From NCBI GenBank assembly GCA_016081115.2, contig JABTTQ020002194.1, positions 266,001 through 330,000 of the forward strand: a stretch of 64,000 nucleotides of DNA, read 5' to 3'. A program made the translations under genes and the position numbers. The notes under the pieces were generated by a model that saw nothing but the letters and a program-made list of their open reading frames with translations, searched no databases and was not told the origin of the DNA. Source of the stretch: Rehmannia glutinosa. Taxonomy: Eukaryota > Streptophyta > Magnoliopsida > Lamiales > Orobanchaceae. Below are positions 20,995 to 31,109 of the stretch, piece after piece; the first letter of the stretch is position 1; the number at the start of each line of letters is the position of its first letter.

Positions 20995-22426
20995 TTAGCT
21001 ATAAACCCACCTATTATTGATTAGTCAAATATAGCATAGTTTATTTATACTAGTATATCACCGTGCGATGCACGGAGTGTAATATAAGAAAGTATTATAT
21101 AGTTTTGTCATTAAGAAATTTCTTGGAATGGGAAAGGGGGCGCAAGTTGGCACATATTGATCGAACAAAATAATGTAGGATTTATTAAATAATAATCATT
21201 ACAATAACTTAATACATTCTTACAAAATATCATGTTAAATATACAACTATAAATGAAAATATTGGGAAAATGGGAAGAAAAAAAATTTATCATATAATAT
21301 AGACATATGAGAAAAAATAAATTGATTATTTATTTGAAGCCAGTGTATACACTTGTTAAAAACACTTTTTGAGTTGTCTATAATTTTAAAAATTATATGA
21401 TCACTTAATAATTTTTCAAAACTCAACTAAATTAGATCTATGGAGACAAACAAATTGATAAGTTTTTAAAATTTATACCAACAAATTACTATACTTGTTA
21501 ATTTAATAATAAAATTATAGTGCCATTTGATTTATCTATAACAATATTATTCAACTTAAATCATGATTATATGAAGAAACAAAATATCTAAGAGAAACAA
21601 ATAAATAATATTTTTTTATTGTTTTAGATTAACAAATAAATATAGCCTGAATAATAGAATAAATTGTTTGATAAATGGTTTATCATGATTTTGATTTTAC
21701 ACCAAAAAATGGTTTTAAAGGTTGTCCAAATACTCCTAAATGATTTAAAATGGTTTTAATATTTTTCGGAGTATTTCTCCAAGTTTATTTTCGATATAAA
21801 ATTGGACAACACATTTAATGTTTTTAAGTCAATGGGTTTTTACATTGAAACTATGTTGTCCTAATACTCCCAATTGATCTAAAATGTCTCTACTATTTTT
21901 CGGAGTATTTATTAGAATTTATATCGAACAACACTTTTTGTGTAAATGTTTTATTTCTTCAAAACTATATTTCTAATGTTGTCCTAAATACTCCGGATCG
22001 GTTTAAATTGTTTTTATGAATTTTTCGGAGTATTTCTTGAGGTTTATTTTCGTCAAAAATCGGACAACATTGCATTTAGGCGGTCGACCGGTCGACCAAA
22101 GAGGCGACTGGTACCTGGGAGCAAAACATCGAAATAGAAACTTTGTTCTTTCAGTTTTTTGGTCGTGCAACCGTCGCCTAGCCTTCGACCGGTCGAGGTG
22201 CACTTCGACCGGTCGCCTGTGTTAATTTCTTGCGATTTGTTTCAAACTTCTATTTCTGTGCGACCGGTCGCCCTATGTTTTGACAGCAAAATTCTAACCG
22301 TTGTGCAGCAGACAACTTTCCCTTAAATTGTGGGATTGATTTCTAACAGCTATAATCTTGATTTTAATTGCAATTTTTTGTAGATATCAGATTCCAAGAG
22401 GAGCCAATCAAGTATCAATCATCTCC

Positions 22427-22434
22427 TATAAATA
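22427..22434 (+). promoter_or_regulatory. TATA box of the B1 LTR promoter
   Basis: TATAAATAGAGG lies in mid-LTR, and the same text occurs in the other three B LTRs (for example 36968 and 43398). Transcription would start about 30 bp downstream, near 22460, which defines the U3/R border. Confidence 0.7.
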
Positions 22435-22627
22435 GAGGAAGAATTGAAGCAACAATACAAGAGAGAAAACTACAACACAACAAGATACACTCAAGAATAC
22501 ACTTGTTCTTGCATTGTCTTATTTCTTGTTATAATTTGCCTAGCTATTGACTTTCACATTCTTGAGGTCTAGGCTATTCTTGATTACACTTGCACTCTAT
22601 TGTATTATCAATTATCGAGTTGTAATC

Positions 22628-22881
22628 TTGAATTTTTGGTTATCATTCAAACACAAGATATCCTTGTGAGTGTTCTTGTGGTAAGAACACACTTGGATGA
22701 TCTAGGTGATAGGTGCAAGAAGATTGTGGTGATCTTCTTATTGAGGTGTTGAAGAATTTGGTATTCTTCAAGGTTGAAGATTGTGGTAATCTTCACAAGG
22801 TGCCGTTGGAGATTGTGGTAATCTTCAAGCGAGATTGTGGTAATCTCAAAGGTGGTGTTGAAGAAGAGTGTGGTGCTCTTC
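22628..22881 (+). repeat. Array of about eight short hairpins in the B1 5' LTR
   Basis: Successive stems are TTGAAT/ATTCAA (22628), GTGTTCTT/AAGAACAC (22670), GAAGATT/GATCTTC (22719), GAAGAAT/ATTCTTC (22751), GAAGATT/AATCTTC (22776), GAGATT/AATCTTC (22809), GAGATT/AATCTC (22831) and GAAGAGT/GCTCTTC (22863). Almost every loop is GTGGT (TTGGT once). Equivalent arrays lie at 28918-29171, 37167-37419 and 43597-43851. They are downstream of the TATA box and so present in the RNA. Confidence 0.88.
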
Positions 22882-23142
22882 AAGGTGTTGTAAGTTGAAT
22901 TTGTATTAATTTTGGTAATTAATAAAATTCTTTTTCTTTTTGAAATCCATCCCGGATATACTGGGGTGGTAGAGGATTAGGCCCTAGGTGGGTTGAACCT
23001 CTTTAAATTGACGTGTGTTGTTTACATTCCGCACCTTTATTATTGTCTTTGAGCATTCGGTTCGAAAAAGAGGGTAAAATTGAAAAGATGGAGATAATCT
23101 ATTCACCCCCTCTAGATTATCGTAGCCGCTTGGACTTACAAG

Positions 23143-23154
23143 TGGTATCAGAGC
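23143..23154 (+). promoter_or_regulatory. Primer binding site of B1
   Basis: TGGTATCAGAGC is complementary to the 3' end of plant initiator tRNA-Met, two bases (AG) after the LTR end. Confidence 0.92.
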
Positions 23155-23162
23155 CAAACTCT

Positions 23163-24596
23163 TTGGCAAGCTCGTTTCACATCGCGAGTGAAGAGAAACG
23201 ATCGTCGGCTACGAACGAAGCTCATCTTTCCGGCACCTCCACCACCAAGCCACCTCGGTTTGATTCCAAAAATTTTATATTTTGGAAAGAAAGAATGGAA
23301 TGCTATTTACAAGGTTGCGGGTTTGATATTTGGAACACCGTCATCAATGGAGAATCCATTCCGACGAAGAATACACCACACACCTCTAAAGGCTTCAAAG
23401 AGCTCAATGATGAAGAGAAAAGAATCATCTCCTTAAATGGTAAAGCTCTTAGTATTTTGTATTGTTCACTTACTACTTTGGAATTTGATCATGTTGTAGG
23501 TATTCGATCGGCACATGAAGTATGGCAAAAATTAGAAGCCATCTATGAAGTGTATGCAAATGAAAGGAGCAACTCAAAAGCATCTACTTCACAAATGGAT
23601 ACAACATCAAATCCAACAACATGGGATGAGCCTTCTACAACCTCCCATGATGAAGAAGTTGAACAATGCCTCATAGGCACCGAAGAAGAAAACGAGGTAA
23701 GTTCTAAACCCTCTACTTCCTATGATAATGATTATAGTGATTTGCAAAATGATTTTGATGAACTACAAGATGAATTCCAAAACTTACTTGTTAAATACAA
23801 ATATTTGAAAAAGGAATTCATTGCTTTGAAAAATGATAAGGATAGTTTATTTACTTCCTATGAATCACTATCATGTGCTCACACCACCACTCTTGACAAG
23901 GTTAGAAACCTTGAGAAAGAAAATAGTACTCTTGTTGAGGATATAAATTGCTTGAAAAATGATTTATCTAAATCCAACTTGAGTACCGATAGAATAACCA
24001 ATATTGTTGATTGTTGTGATAATTCGAAACTAGAACTTGATCATAAGCCTAAGGGTGTCAGTCACATGAAAAAGAATCAAGTCTCTAAGCACGTTGGTCA
24101 TTATGCTCCTAGAATTATTACATGCTTTTATTGCGGTAAAAAGGGTCATACGGTAAATACTTGTCGGGCTAGAAATAGCTCTAATTATTGTTGGAGACCT
24201 AAAAGTCTCAAGACTAATCCTAAAGGACCCAAACACATAAGGGTACCACAAAATAATGTGTTATTAGGTACCCGGCGAAATAATGATCGAAGAAAATTCA
24301 TACTTCCAAGAAGACATCAAATGACCGTTTCATTTGATCAAAGAAGGAGAAACTATTTTCGACAAAGCCAATTTCCAAGAAGAGGATATAATCAAAAATG
24401 GGAAGAACACAATCCATGGAAATGGCAAAGACATCATCAACAAGATGATTTTCAAAGAAGAAGAGACTATCAACAATGGGAAGGACAAAAATTTTGGAGA
24501 TGGAGTAATTGGAGAGATTACCATCAACATGAAGATTTTCAAAAGGGAAAATATCATCAACAATGGGAAAACCCATGGAAACGGCGTAATTGGTAA
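23163..24596 (+). CDS. gag: Gag polyprotein of B1 (copia type)
   Basis: This is the capsid/nucleocapsid protein, which would form particles and package element RNA. The frame is open from inside the LTR to the stop after 24596. After the primer site the first candidate start is TTG at 23163, in the context L-A-S-S-F where relatives have M-A-S-S; the first in-frame AUG is 23295. From TTG it is 477 residues. F-W-K-E-R-M-E-C-Y-L near residue 45 is the gag N-terminal region; an acidic, coiled-coil-like centre follows (L-K-K-E-F, L-E-K-E-N-S-T-L). The zinc knuckle C-F-Y-C-x4-H-x4-C is at 24122-24166. The last 100 residues are a basic, Trp/Gln-rich tail with repeated H-Q-Q-W-E and P-W-K-W. No stop or frame change lies within it, in contrast to pol. 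Confidence 0.85.
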   Translation: MASSFHIASEEKRSSATNEAHLSGTSTTKPPRFDSKNFIFWKERMECYLQGCGFDIWNTVINGESIPTKNTPHTSKGFKELNDEEKRIISLNGKALSILYCSLTTLEFDHVVGIRSAHEVWQKLEAIYEVYANERSNSKASTSQMDTTSNPTTWDEPSTTSHDEEVEQCLIGTEEENEVSSKPSTSYDNDYSDLQNDFDELQDEFQNLLVKYKYLKKEFIALKNDKDSLFTSYESLSCAHTTTLDKVRNLEKENSTLVEDINCLKNDLSKSNLSTDRITNIVDCCDNSKLELDHKPKGVSHMKKNQVSKHVGHYAPRIITCFYCGKKGHTVNTCRARNSSNYCWRPKSLKTNPKGPKHIRVPQNNVLLGTRRNNDRRKFILPRRHQMTVSFDQRRRNYFRQSQFPRRGYNQKWEEHNPWKWQRHHQQDDFQRRRDYQQWEGQKFWRWSNWRDYHQHEDFQKGKYHQQWENPWKRRNW

Positions 24597-25500
24597 ACCG
24601 TATCTCCCTATTTAAATATGCATTTTATTTGTCTATTATGCATGTTTTTATTTGCGTCCTACTTGCAAAATGAGTTTTCATGTATTTAAATTTTAAATTA
24701 AGGTCTTCAAAACTTATTTGTATTTTTAAAAAAAAATTGAAAAAAAAAGACCTTATATGATGTTTTTAAAATTCTTGTGCACTTTTGTAGACTAAAGTGT
24801 ATTATCATCTCTTATGGATTTTTATGGCATGAGCTTACTTGTGATATCTCTTAGCCTACACTTTTATCATTATGATTTGTGCTAGATTTGTTTTAAGAAT
24901 TGTGTAGGATTTACATATTTTCACATATGGCCATTTTGTCAAGAAAGGCATAAATTATCGAGGTACGTTTACTTGTGTTATTTTTACTCTTATAGACTCG
25001 ATATATGTATTGCCATATGCCTTTGTACTTGTTTTTTATAGTATTTCATACAAGTGCCATTAAGAGGACTTTTAGATTTTTTTGAAAGGCACTATTCAAT
25101 ATTTGATTGCACATATTTGCTTTATCAACTCTTGTTCAAATATTTTTTTTTTGAGGTCTCAACTATATGCTATCGGATTTTCAAATTTCTAAAGAGACCT
25201 TTTGTAGCCTTCTTAAGCTTATTTGAACTTGCATGATTTATTAGAGTCTTGATGATATTCTAAATGCATAGTATGTGTTTCTTGCTTCATGGTCTATATA
25301 TATAGTGTCTATTTCTACTATGCTCTTATTCAAGATATTTTGTGATTGATGATTGAGGCATGTTTTTACACTTGGATTATTCTTTATTGCTTATATAAGC
25401 GATGCCGGTAATGAGTTTGTCAAGTTGTGTAGATGAGAAATGAAGTACTCCAAATATTGTTACCTCAAAATATTTGGAAGTAAAAGTTCTATTATGAACA
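24597..25500 (+). other. Noncoding stretch replacing protease and integrase in B1
   Basis: In an autonomous copia element this position encodes protease and integrase; no motif of either is found. The stretch is conserved with B2 (39151-40080), including small inverted repeats such as AAGGTCTT..AAGACCTT. A diverged RNase-H-like scrap (V-P-L-R-G-L-L) may lie at 25058. Confidence 0.65.
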
Positions 25501-25519
25501 CCTTAGATCAATTGGATGC

Positions 25520-26640
25520 CCTATGATGATAGTAATGAAGAAGACAAAAAGGGTATTCCGGAACAAACTCGATGACCAAGGCAACATTGGTCGAACTAAG
25601 GTGAGGTTAGTAGCTCAAGGGTATTGTCAAGAAGAAGGTATTGACTATGATGAAACTTTTGCACCCGTAGCACGTTTAGAAGTTATTCGTATTTTTACTT
25701 GCCTATTCTTGTTTTAAAAATTTCAAACTTTACCAAATGGATGTTAAATCCGCCTTCTTAAATGGTTTTATTCAAGAAGAAGTCTATGTAAAACAACCTC
25801 CGGGGTTTGAAAATTTTTCTAGGCCTAATGATGTTTATAAACTTAAAAAGGCCTTGTATGGTTTAAAACAAGTACCCCATGTATGGTATGATAGACTTAG
25901 CTATTTTTTGCTAAATGATTTTACAAGAGGTAAAGTTGATACTACTCTCTTTGTTTTTAATAAAGGGCAAGATTGTTTACTTGTGCATATTTATGAGAAT
26001 ATTTTTGGTGCTACTAATGAATATTTGTGCAAGATATGTTTTTCTAAGTTGATACTAGGTGAGCTTGAAATAAGTATGATGGGGGAGCTCAATTTCTTGC
26101 TTGGACCAAGAAGATGGCTATATTTCAAAAGAACTCTTGAAGAAGTTAAGCATTGAAGAAAGAAAGAACCATCTCAACCTCTATGGCTAAAAATTGACAA
26201 AGGTTGAGAAAGGCATATCGGTTGACAAACAAATTCGAGGTATGTTTTCTTGTATTATTCCAATAGACTCGACAATCCATATGCCTTATGTCTATATGGC
26301 TCGACTTCAAAAACTATCCCAACGAATCTCATTAAAGTGCCATTAAAAGAAATTTTCAAATATTTGAAAGGCACTTTTTCTTATGACTTGTTGTATCCAA
26401 AGTCTCAACGTTATTATTTCTCGGGATAACAAGTCCGTGATAATAATTTTTCAAAATATAGTTCATCATAATCGAACTAAACATATTGAGATTCGATAAT
26501 TTTTTTTTATCGGGATTGCACGTTTAACAAAAACTTGAGATGTGTTTAATTCCGTCTCAAGGATCTCTCGCGGACTTTTTAATCGCTCAACGCCGAACAA
26601 TTTACCTCATTTCGAGCTTTATCATGACATAGTGTATATT
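25520..26640 (+). pseudogene. Reverse transcriptase and RNase H scraps of B1
   Basis: Reverse transcriptase starts R-N-K-L-D-D-Q-G and keeps K-V-R-L-V-A-Q-G-Y and F-A-P-V-A-R-L-E. After a frame change near 25715 it continues M-D-V-K-S-A-F-L-N-G and K-K-A-L-Y-G-L-K-Q. At the catalytic site the text is L-V-H-I-Y-E-N-I-F-G, so the two Asp of YVDD are missing. At 26335-26640 RNase H and pol-end scraps follow (Y-L-K-G-T-F, then T-K-H-I-E-I-R) with several stops. It cannot be active. Confidence 0.85.
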
Positions 26641-26756
26641 GAATGAGGTCTACGTTTGTATTTTGCACGTTTTTAAAACTTAGGGGCGAAAAATCGGATT
26701 TTTGGTTGAAAATTCGGATTTTGAAAAAAAATGACAGACAGTGGGCTGAAAGGGTT

Positions 26757-26815
26757 GAGGGCAACCGGTCGCCCTCAACGTCGACCGGTTGCCCTCAACT
26801 TCAACCGGTCGCCCT
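26757..26815. repeat. CGACCGGT palindrome cluster in B1 internal region
   Basis: Three copies of a GCAACCGGTCGCC-like motif lie in 60 bp, the same motif as in the U3 of the LTRs. B2 has a weaker version at about 41410-41455. Confidence 0.75.
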
Positions 26816-27941
26816 AGGCTATAATTTGGATTAAAATGGTTCTGTCTTCAGCATTCGTCACTTTGACACATTTTGGCCATTTTTCGTCCCCTTTGCAAAT
26901 TTCACACACAATTCACTTCAAATGAGTTTTGATGCATGAATTATATATTTTGGGGATTATCTAGCTCGACTATCATCATCATTGCTCGTCTTTACCGATT
27001 GAATGGTAAGAATTTCACTATCTTTAGCTCAATTGGGTTGAACCCTTGAGTTTGTGGCTTATATGTATTTTTCTTGATGTAATTCATATATGTTTGTGAT
27101 GAGCTTATTGATTGTTGATGAATGATATTTGTTAAATTGTATTTGGTGATGAAAAACTTGGCTTGATTTCACTTACAAGGGCTATATATAACTTTTTCTA
27201 TTTTTGACGCCCGCCAAGTGTTCGATAAAACGTTTCAATGAAAAATTCATCACCTACATGACTCTCTCGATTTCAAAAGTCTCATATATTTATAGAGATC
27301 ATGTTTTTGCAAATCAAATGATTTTTTCATAAGCTTCTACAAGTCGTATGATTCGACTCTTCTATTTGGTTTAAAAGCTTCAATGTTCAAATGGCTCGAT
27401 ACATCGGTTTACTTGCGCACTTTGATAAGAATATATGATGTATTTATCGTGCTAACATTCTTTTTGATGATTCCAAAGGGGGAGAAACAGGTTATAAGCT
27501 CATTAGCTCATAAAAGCTAAGATAAGCTTAACGAAAAGAAGCTATAAGCTATGGCTTCATAAAGCCATAAGTTGTGGATCATATTTAGTCCACTTGGTGC
27601 ATTATGGTTATGTATGAATCATGGTCCATTGGTTGTAGTATGGACTTATATACGGTTCTAATGATGTATCTTTGACAGGGGGAGCTTTTAAGTTATTGAT
27701 ACTTAAGCTCAATATCGAAAAGCTAATATTTTAGCTTATGTTTAAGTTGCTTCTAAATAACTCTTGTTGTGCATGTTGTTAGGGGGAGCATTTGCTATAT
27801 GTGTTTGAATATCTTTACTCCCATCCTTGTGTTTTTATTGCATGGAATGTTGTCGCTCACAACGGATAGTTCTCTTTAACCGGTAAAATTGTTTTGTTTT
27901 CAAAATCGACCTCGTTAAAATTGTTTTGGTTTGTAATCATC

Positions 27942-27955
27942 AAAAAGGGGGAGAT
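27942..27955 (+). promoter_or_regulatory. Polypurine tract of B1
   Basis: AAAAAGGGGGAGAT lies directly before the right LTR. It primes plus-strand DNA synthesis. The same text precedes the right LTR of B2 (42620-42633). Confidence 0.88.
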
Positions 27956-29432
27956 TGTTTGATAAATGGTTTATCATGATTTTGATTTTACACCAAAATA
28001 ATGGTTTTAAAGGTTGTCCAAATACTCCTAAATGATTTAAAATGGTTTTAATATTTTTCGGAGTATTTCCTCAAGTTTATTTTCGATATAAAATTGGACA
28101 ACACATTTAATGTTTTTAAGTCAATGGGTTTTTACATTGAAACTATGTTGTCCTAATACTCCCAATTAATATAAAATGTCTCTACTATTTTTCGGAGTAT
28201 TTATTGGAATTTATATCGAACAACACTTTTTGTGTAAATGTTTTATTTCTTCAAAACTATATTTCTAATGTTGTCCTAAATACTCCCGATCGGTTTAAAA
28301 TGTTTTTACGAATTTTTCGGAGTATTTCTTGAGGTTTATTTTCGTCAAAAATCGGACAACATTGCATTTAGGCGGTCGGCCGGTCGACCAAAGAGGCGAC
28401 CGTGCACGGGAGCAAAACATCGAAAGTAAACTTTGTTCTTTCGGTTTTTTGGTCGTGCAACCGTCGCCTAGCCTTCGACCGGTCGAGGTGCACTTCGACC
28501 GGTCGCCCTGTGTTAATTTGCTGCGATTTGTTTCAAACTTCTATTTTCGTGCGGCCGTCGCCTATGCTTTGACAATGAAAATTCTAACCGTTGTGCAGCA
28601 GACAACTTTCCCTTAAATTGTGGGATTGATTTCTAACAGCTATAATCTTGATTTTAATTGCAATTTTTTGTAGATATCAGATTCCAAGAGGAGCCTATCA
28701 AGTATCAATCATCTCCTATAAATAGAAGAAGAATTGAAGCAACAATACAAGAGAGAAAACTACAACACAACAAGATACACTCAAGAATACACTTGTTCTT
28801 ACATTGTCTTATTTCTTGTTGTAATTTGCCTAGCTATTCACTTTCACATTCTTGAGGTCTAGGCTATTCTTGATTACACTTGCACTCTATTGTATTATCA
28901 ATTATCGAGTTGTAATCTTGAATTTTTGGTTATCATTCAAACACAAGATATCCTTGTGAGTGTTCTTGTGGTAAGAACACACTTGGATGATCTAGGTGAT
29001 AGGTGCAAGAAGATTGTGGTGATCTTCTTATTGAGGTGTTGAAGAATTTGGTATTCTTCAAGGTTGAAGATTGTGGTAATCTTCACAAGGTGCCGTTGGA
29101 GATTGTGGTAATCTTCAAGCGAGATTGTGGTAATCTCAAAGGTGGTGTTGAAGAAGAGTGTGGTGCTCTTCAAGGTGTTGTAAGTTGAATTTGTATTAAT
29201 TTTGGTAATTAATAAAATTCTTTTTCTTTTTGAAATCCATCCCGGATATCTTTGGGGTGGTAGAGGATTAGGCCCTAGGTGGGTTGAACCTCTTTAAATC
29301 GACGTGTGTTGTTTACATTCCGCACCTTTATTATTGTCTTTGAGCATTCGGTTCGAAAAAGAGGGTAAAATTGAAAAGATGGAGATAATCTATTCACCCC
29401 CCTCTAGATTATCGTAGCCGCTTGAACTTACA
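27956..29432 (+). repeat. 3' LTR of B1
   Basis: A 1477-bp partner of 21665-23140, nearly identical. Most differences are small indels around the CpG palindromes (28376-28565). Confidence 0.92.
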
Positions 29433-29814
29433 TAAATAAATAGACTTTTTTATATAATCAATATCAACTTATTTTGTATCCAAAATGTATATACAACATT
29501 TATTTCTAAAAAAATCAAATATATGTATATGTATTTTATTTCTAAAATCGCTATATAATGCAAATTTGAATATATATTAATCTCTTTTACCAATATCCAA
29601 ATTTGAATGTTTTTTTTTATTTTATGTTGCATGTTATATTTATTTACGTTTTTTTAAGTCGATTTTGGAATTATAAATTTGTTCTCCATATTTGTGTTAT
29701 ATTATTCGGACCATATAGTATACTGGTTGAATTTTTCATATTTGACAATTACCAGACATTTGGTTATACTTATCCATCAAGAGTGATGATTTGTATGAAA
29801 TTAAATAAAATAAA

Positions 29815-30095
29815 GGGATAATTACAAAAAGTATCCCTGAGGTTTCACCTAATTACAAAAAAACCCAGCTAACTTTTAAAATTACAAAAAGTACCCCTGA
29901 TGTTTGATTCGGTCTTAAAATTAAGGGTAAACTGCAATATTTTTATAATATAAAGGGGGATCTTGAAATATATTTTGCTTAAGATGGATTTAAATGTTAG
30001 ACAAATTAAATCTTGGAGATATTTTATAATTTTGAAAGTTATCTGAGTTTTTTTGTAATTAGGTCAAACCTCAAGGGTACTTTTGTAGTTAACCC
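29815..30095. mobile_element. Mutator-type MITE, copy 2 of 4 (best preserved)
   Basis: The inverted ends GGGATAATTACAAAAAGTA and TACTTTTGTAGTTAACCC are flanked by a perfect 9-bp duplication TAAAATAAA (29806-29814 and 30096-30104). It is 281 bp and noncoding. The 9-bp duplication points to Mutator-type transposase. Confidence 0.85.
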
Positions 30096-30104
30096 TAAAA
30101 TAAA

Positions 30105-31109
30105 TACTAATTTTTGTGAAAAACAAAATAAAAATAGTAACTATTAAATTCATATTCACATTATGTGTAAAATCCTGCCAATTTCACACATATGAGAATC
30201 TATGAAAATTCAATTTACACAAAATAATAAAATTTTAATTATTGAAATTAAGAAAGTATAAAAACTGCATTTTTTTTTTTACCTTAATCATTAGAATTTA
30301 CCCAAATTATGCAAAGGTCCAAATTACATTTAGTGGAAATTTGGAATTACAATTTTTAAAAATTAGAAAGTATGATGTATTAAATATGTTAATATTTTAT
30401 ATCATAGGTTTTTTCATTTTAATAGAAAGATTTATTTTGTAAGTTTTAATTCATAAAATAATATTAGATATAAATTGAATGTAATTAAATTTATCCAATG
30501 ATTAAATTTTTTATTATAATATTGTTTTGATTTATTTTAATATTTTTTACATTTTTAGATGATTTTAAGACTTATTAACTAAATTTTAGATTTATTTTAT
30601 AGTTTTAAGGCTTTATTAATAATTCTCATTTATTTATATAATTTTATTAAATCTTGTATAATTTTAAATTTATAGAATATTTTATAGATCTTATATGGTT
30701 TTTTTGAATTTATTTAATTTATTTTCAATTTTAAGTTTTTAATTTTATTTGGTCAGTCTTATCAAATAATATTTAGATTTATTTTACAGTGTTTTTATTA
30801 TTAAATAATTTTGAATTATAAATTATGTGAAAATAGATAAACATAAGTTTTTAATTAAGGGGTTATAAACGTAGCTGTCAAAATAATTTTGCGTTAATAA
30901 TTAGAACTTACCCAAATTATGCTAACAATGAAAATCCAATTAACTGAAAATAAGAAATTATAATTTTTAAAGTTGGAAAGTATAATTCAATTGTCAAAAT
31001 AATATTACCCAAGATCTTAGCATTTCTTATTGCAAGTTTTTGACATAATTAAATTATCATTTTTTATTACTCAATCCCTTTTTAATATTTATTCAATATT
31101 TTCTAGATT
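30105..31109. other. AT-rich body of Helitron H3
   Basis: Very AT-rich, with no gene or element boundary recognised. Confidence 0.5.

Larger units (their letters stand above)
21665..23140 (+). repeat. 5' LTR of B1
   Basis: This 1476-bp LTR starts TGTTTGATAAATGG and ends GGACTTACA. In order it holds: three tandem U3 units of about 125 bp, each with paired TTGTCC..TACTCC and GGAGTA..GGACAA arms (21718-22070); a cluster of CGACCGGTCG palindromes (22079-22275); a TATA box TATAAATA (22427-22434); and the hairpin array (22628-22881). Confidence 0.92.
21665..29432 (+). mobile_element. Copia retrotransposon B1, gag-only non-autonomous
   Basis: LTRs 21665-23140 and 27956-29432 are flanked by a perfect 5-bp duplication TAAAT (21660-21664 and 29433-29437). 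A tRNA-iMet primer site TGGTATCAGAGC (23143-23154) and a polypurine tract AAAAAGGGGGAGAT (27942-27955) are present. The only long frame is gag (23163-24596). No protease or integrase is found. Reverse transcriptase and RNase H survive as scraps at 25520-26160 and 26335-26640, without YVDD. The second copy B2 has the same architecture. Confidence 0.92.

Noticed and set aside
22647..22898. Frames on both strands through the B-family LTR hairpin array as small repeat proteins
   Set aside because: They arise because the short repeats lack stops in several frames; the conserved property is base pairing, and the frames differ in length among the LTRs.
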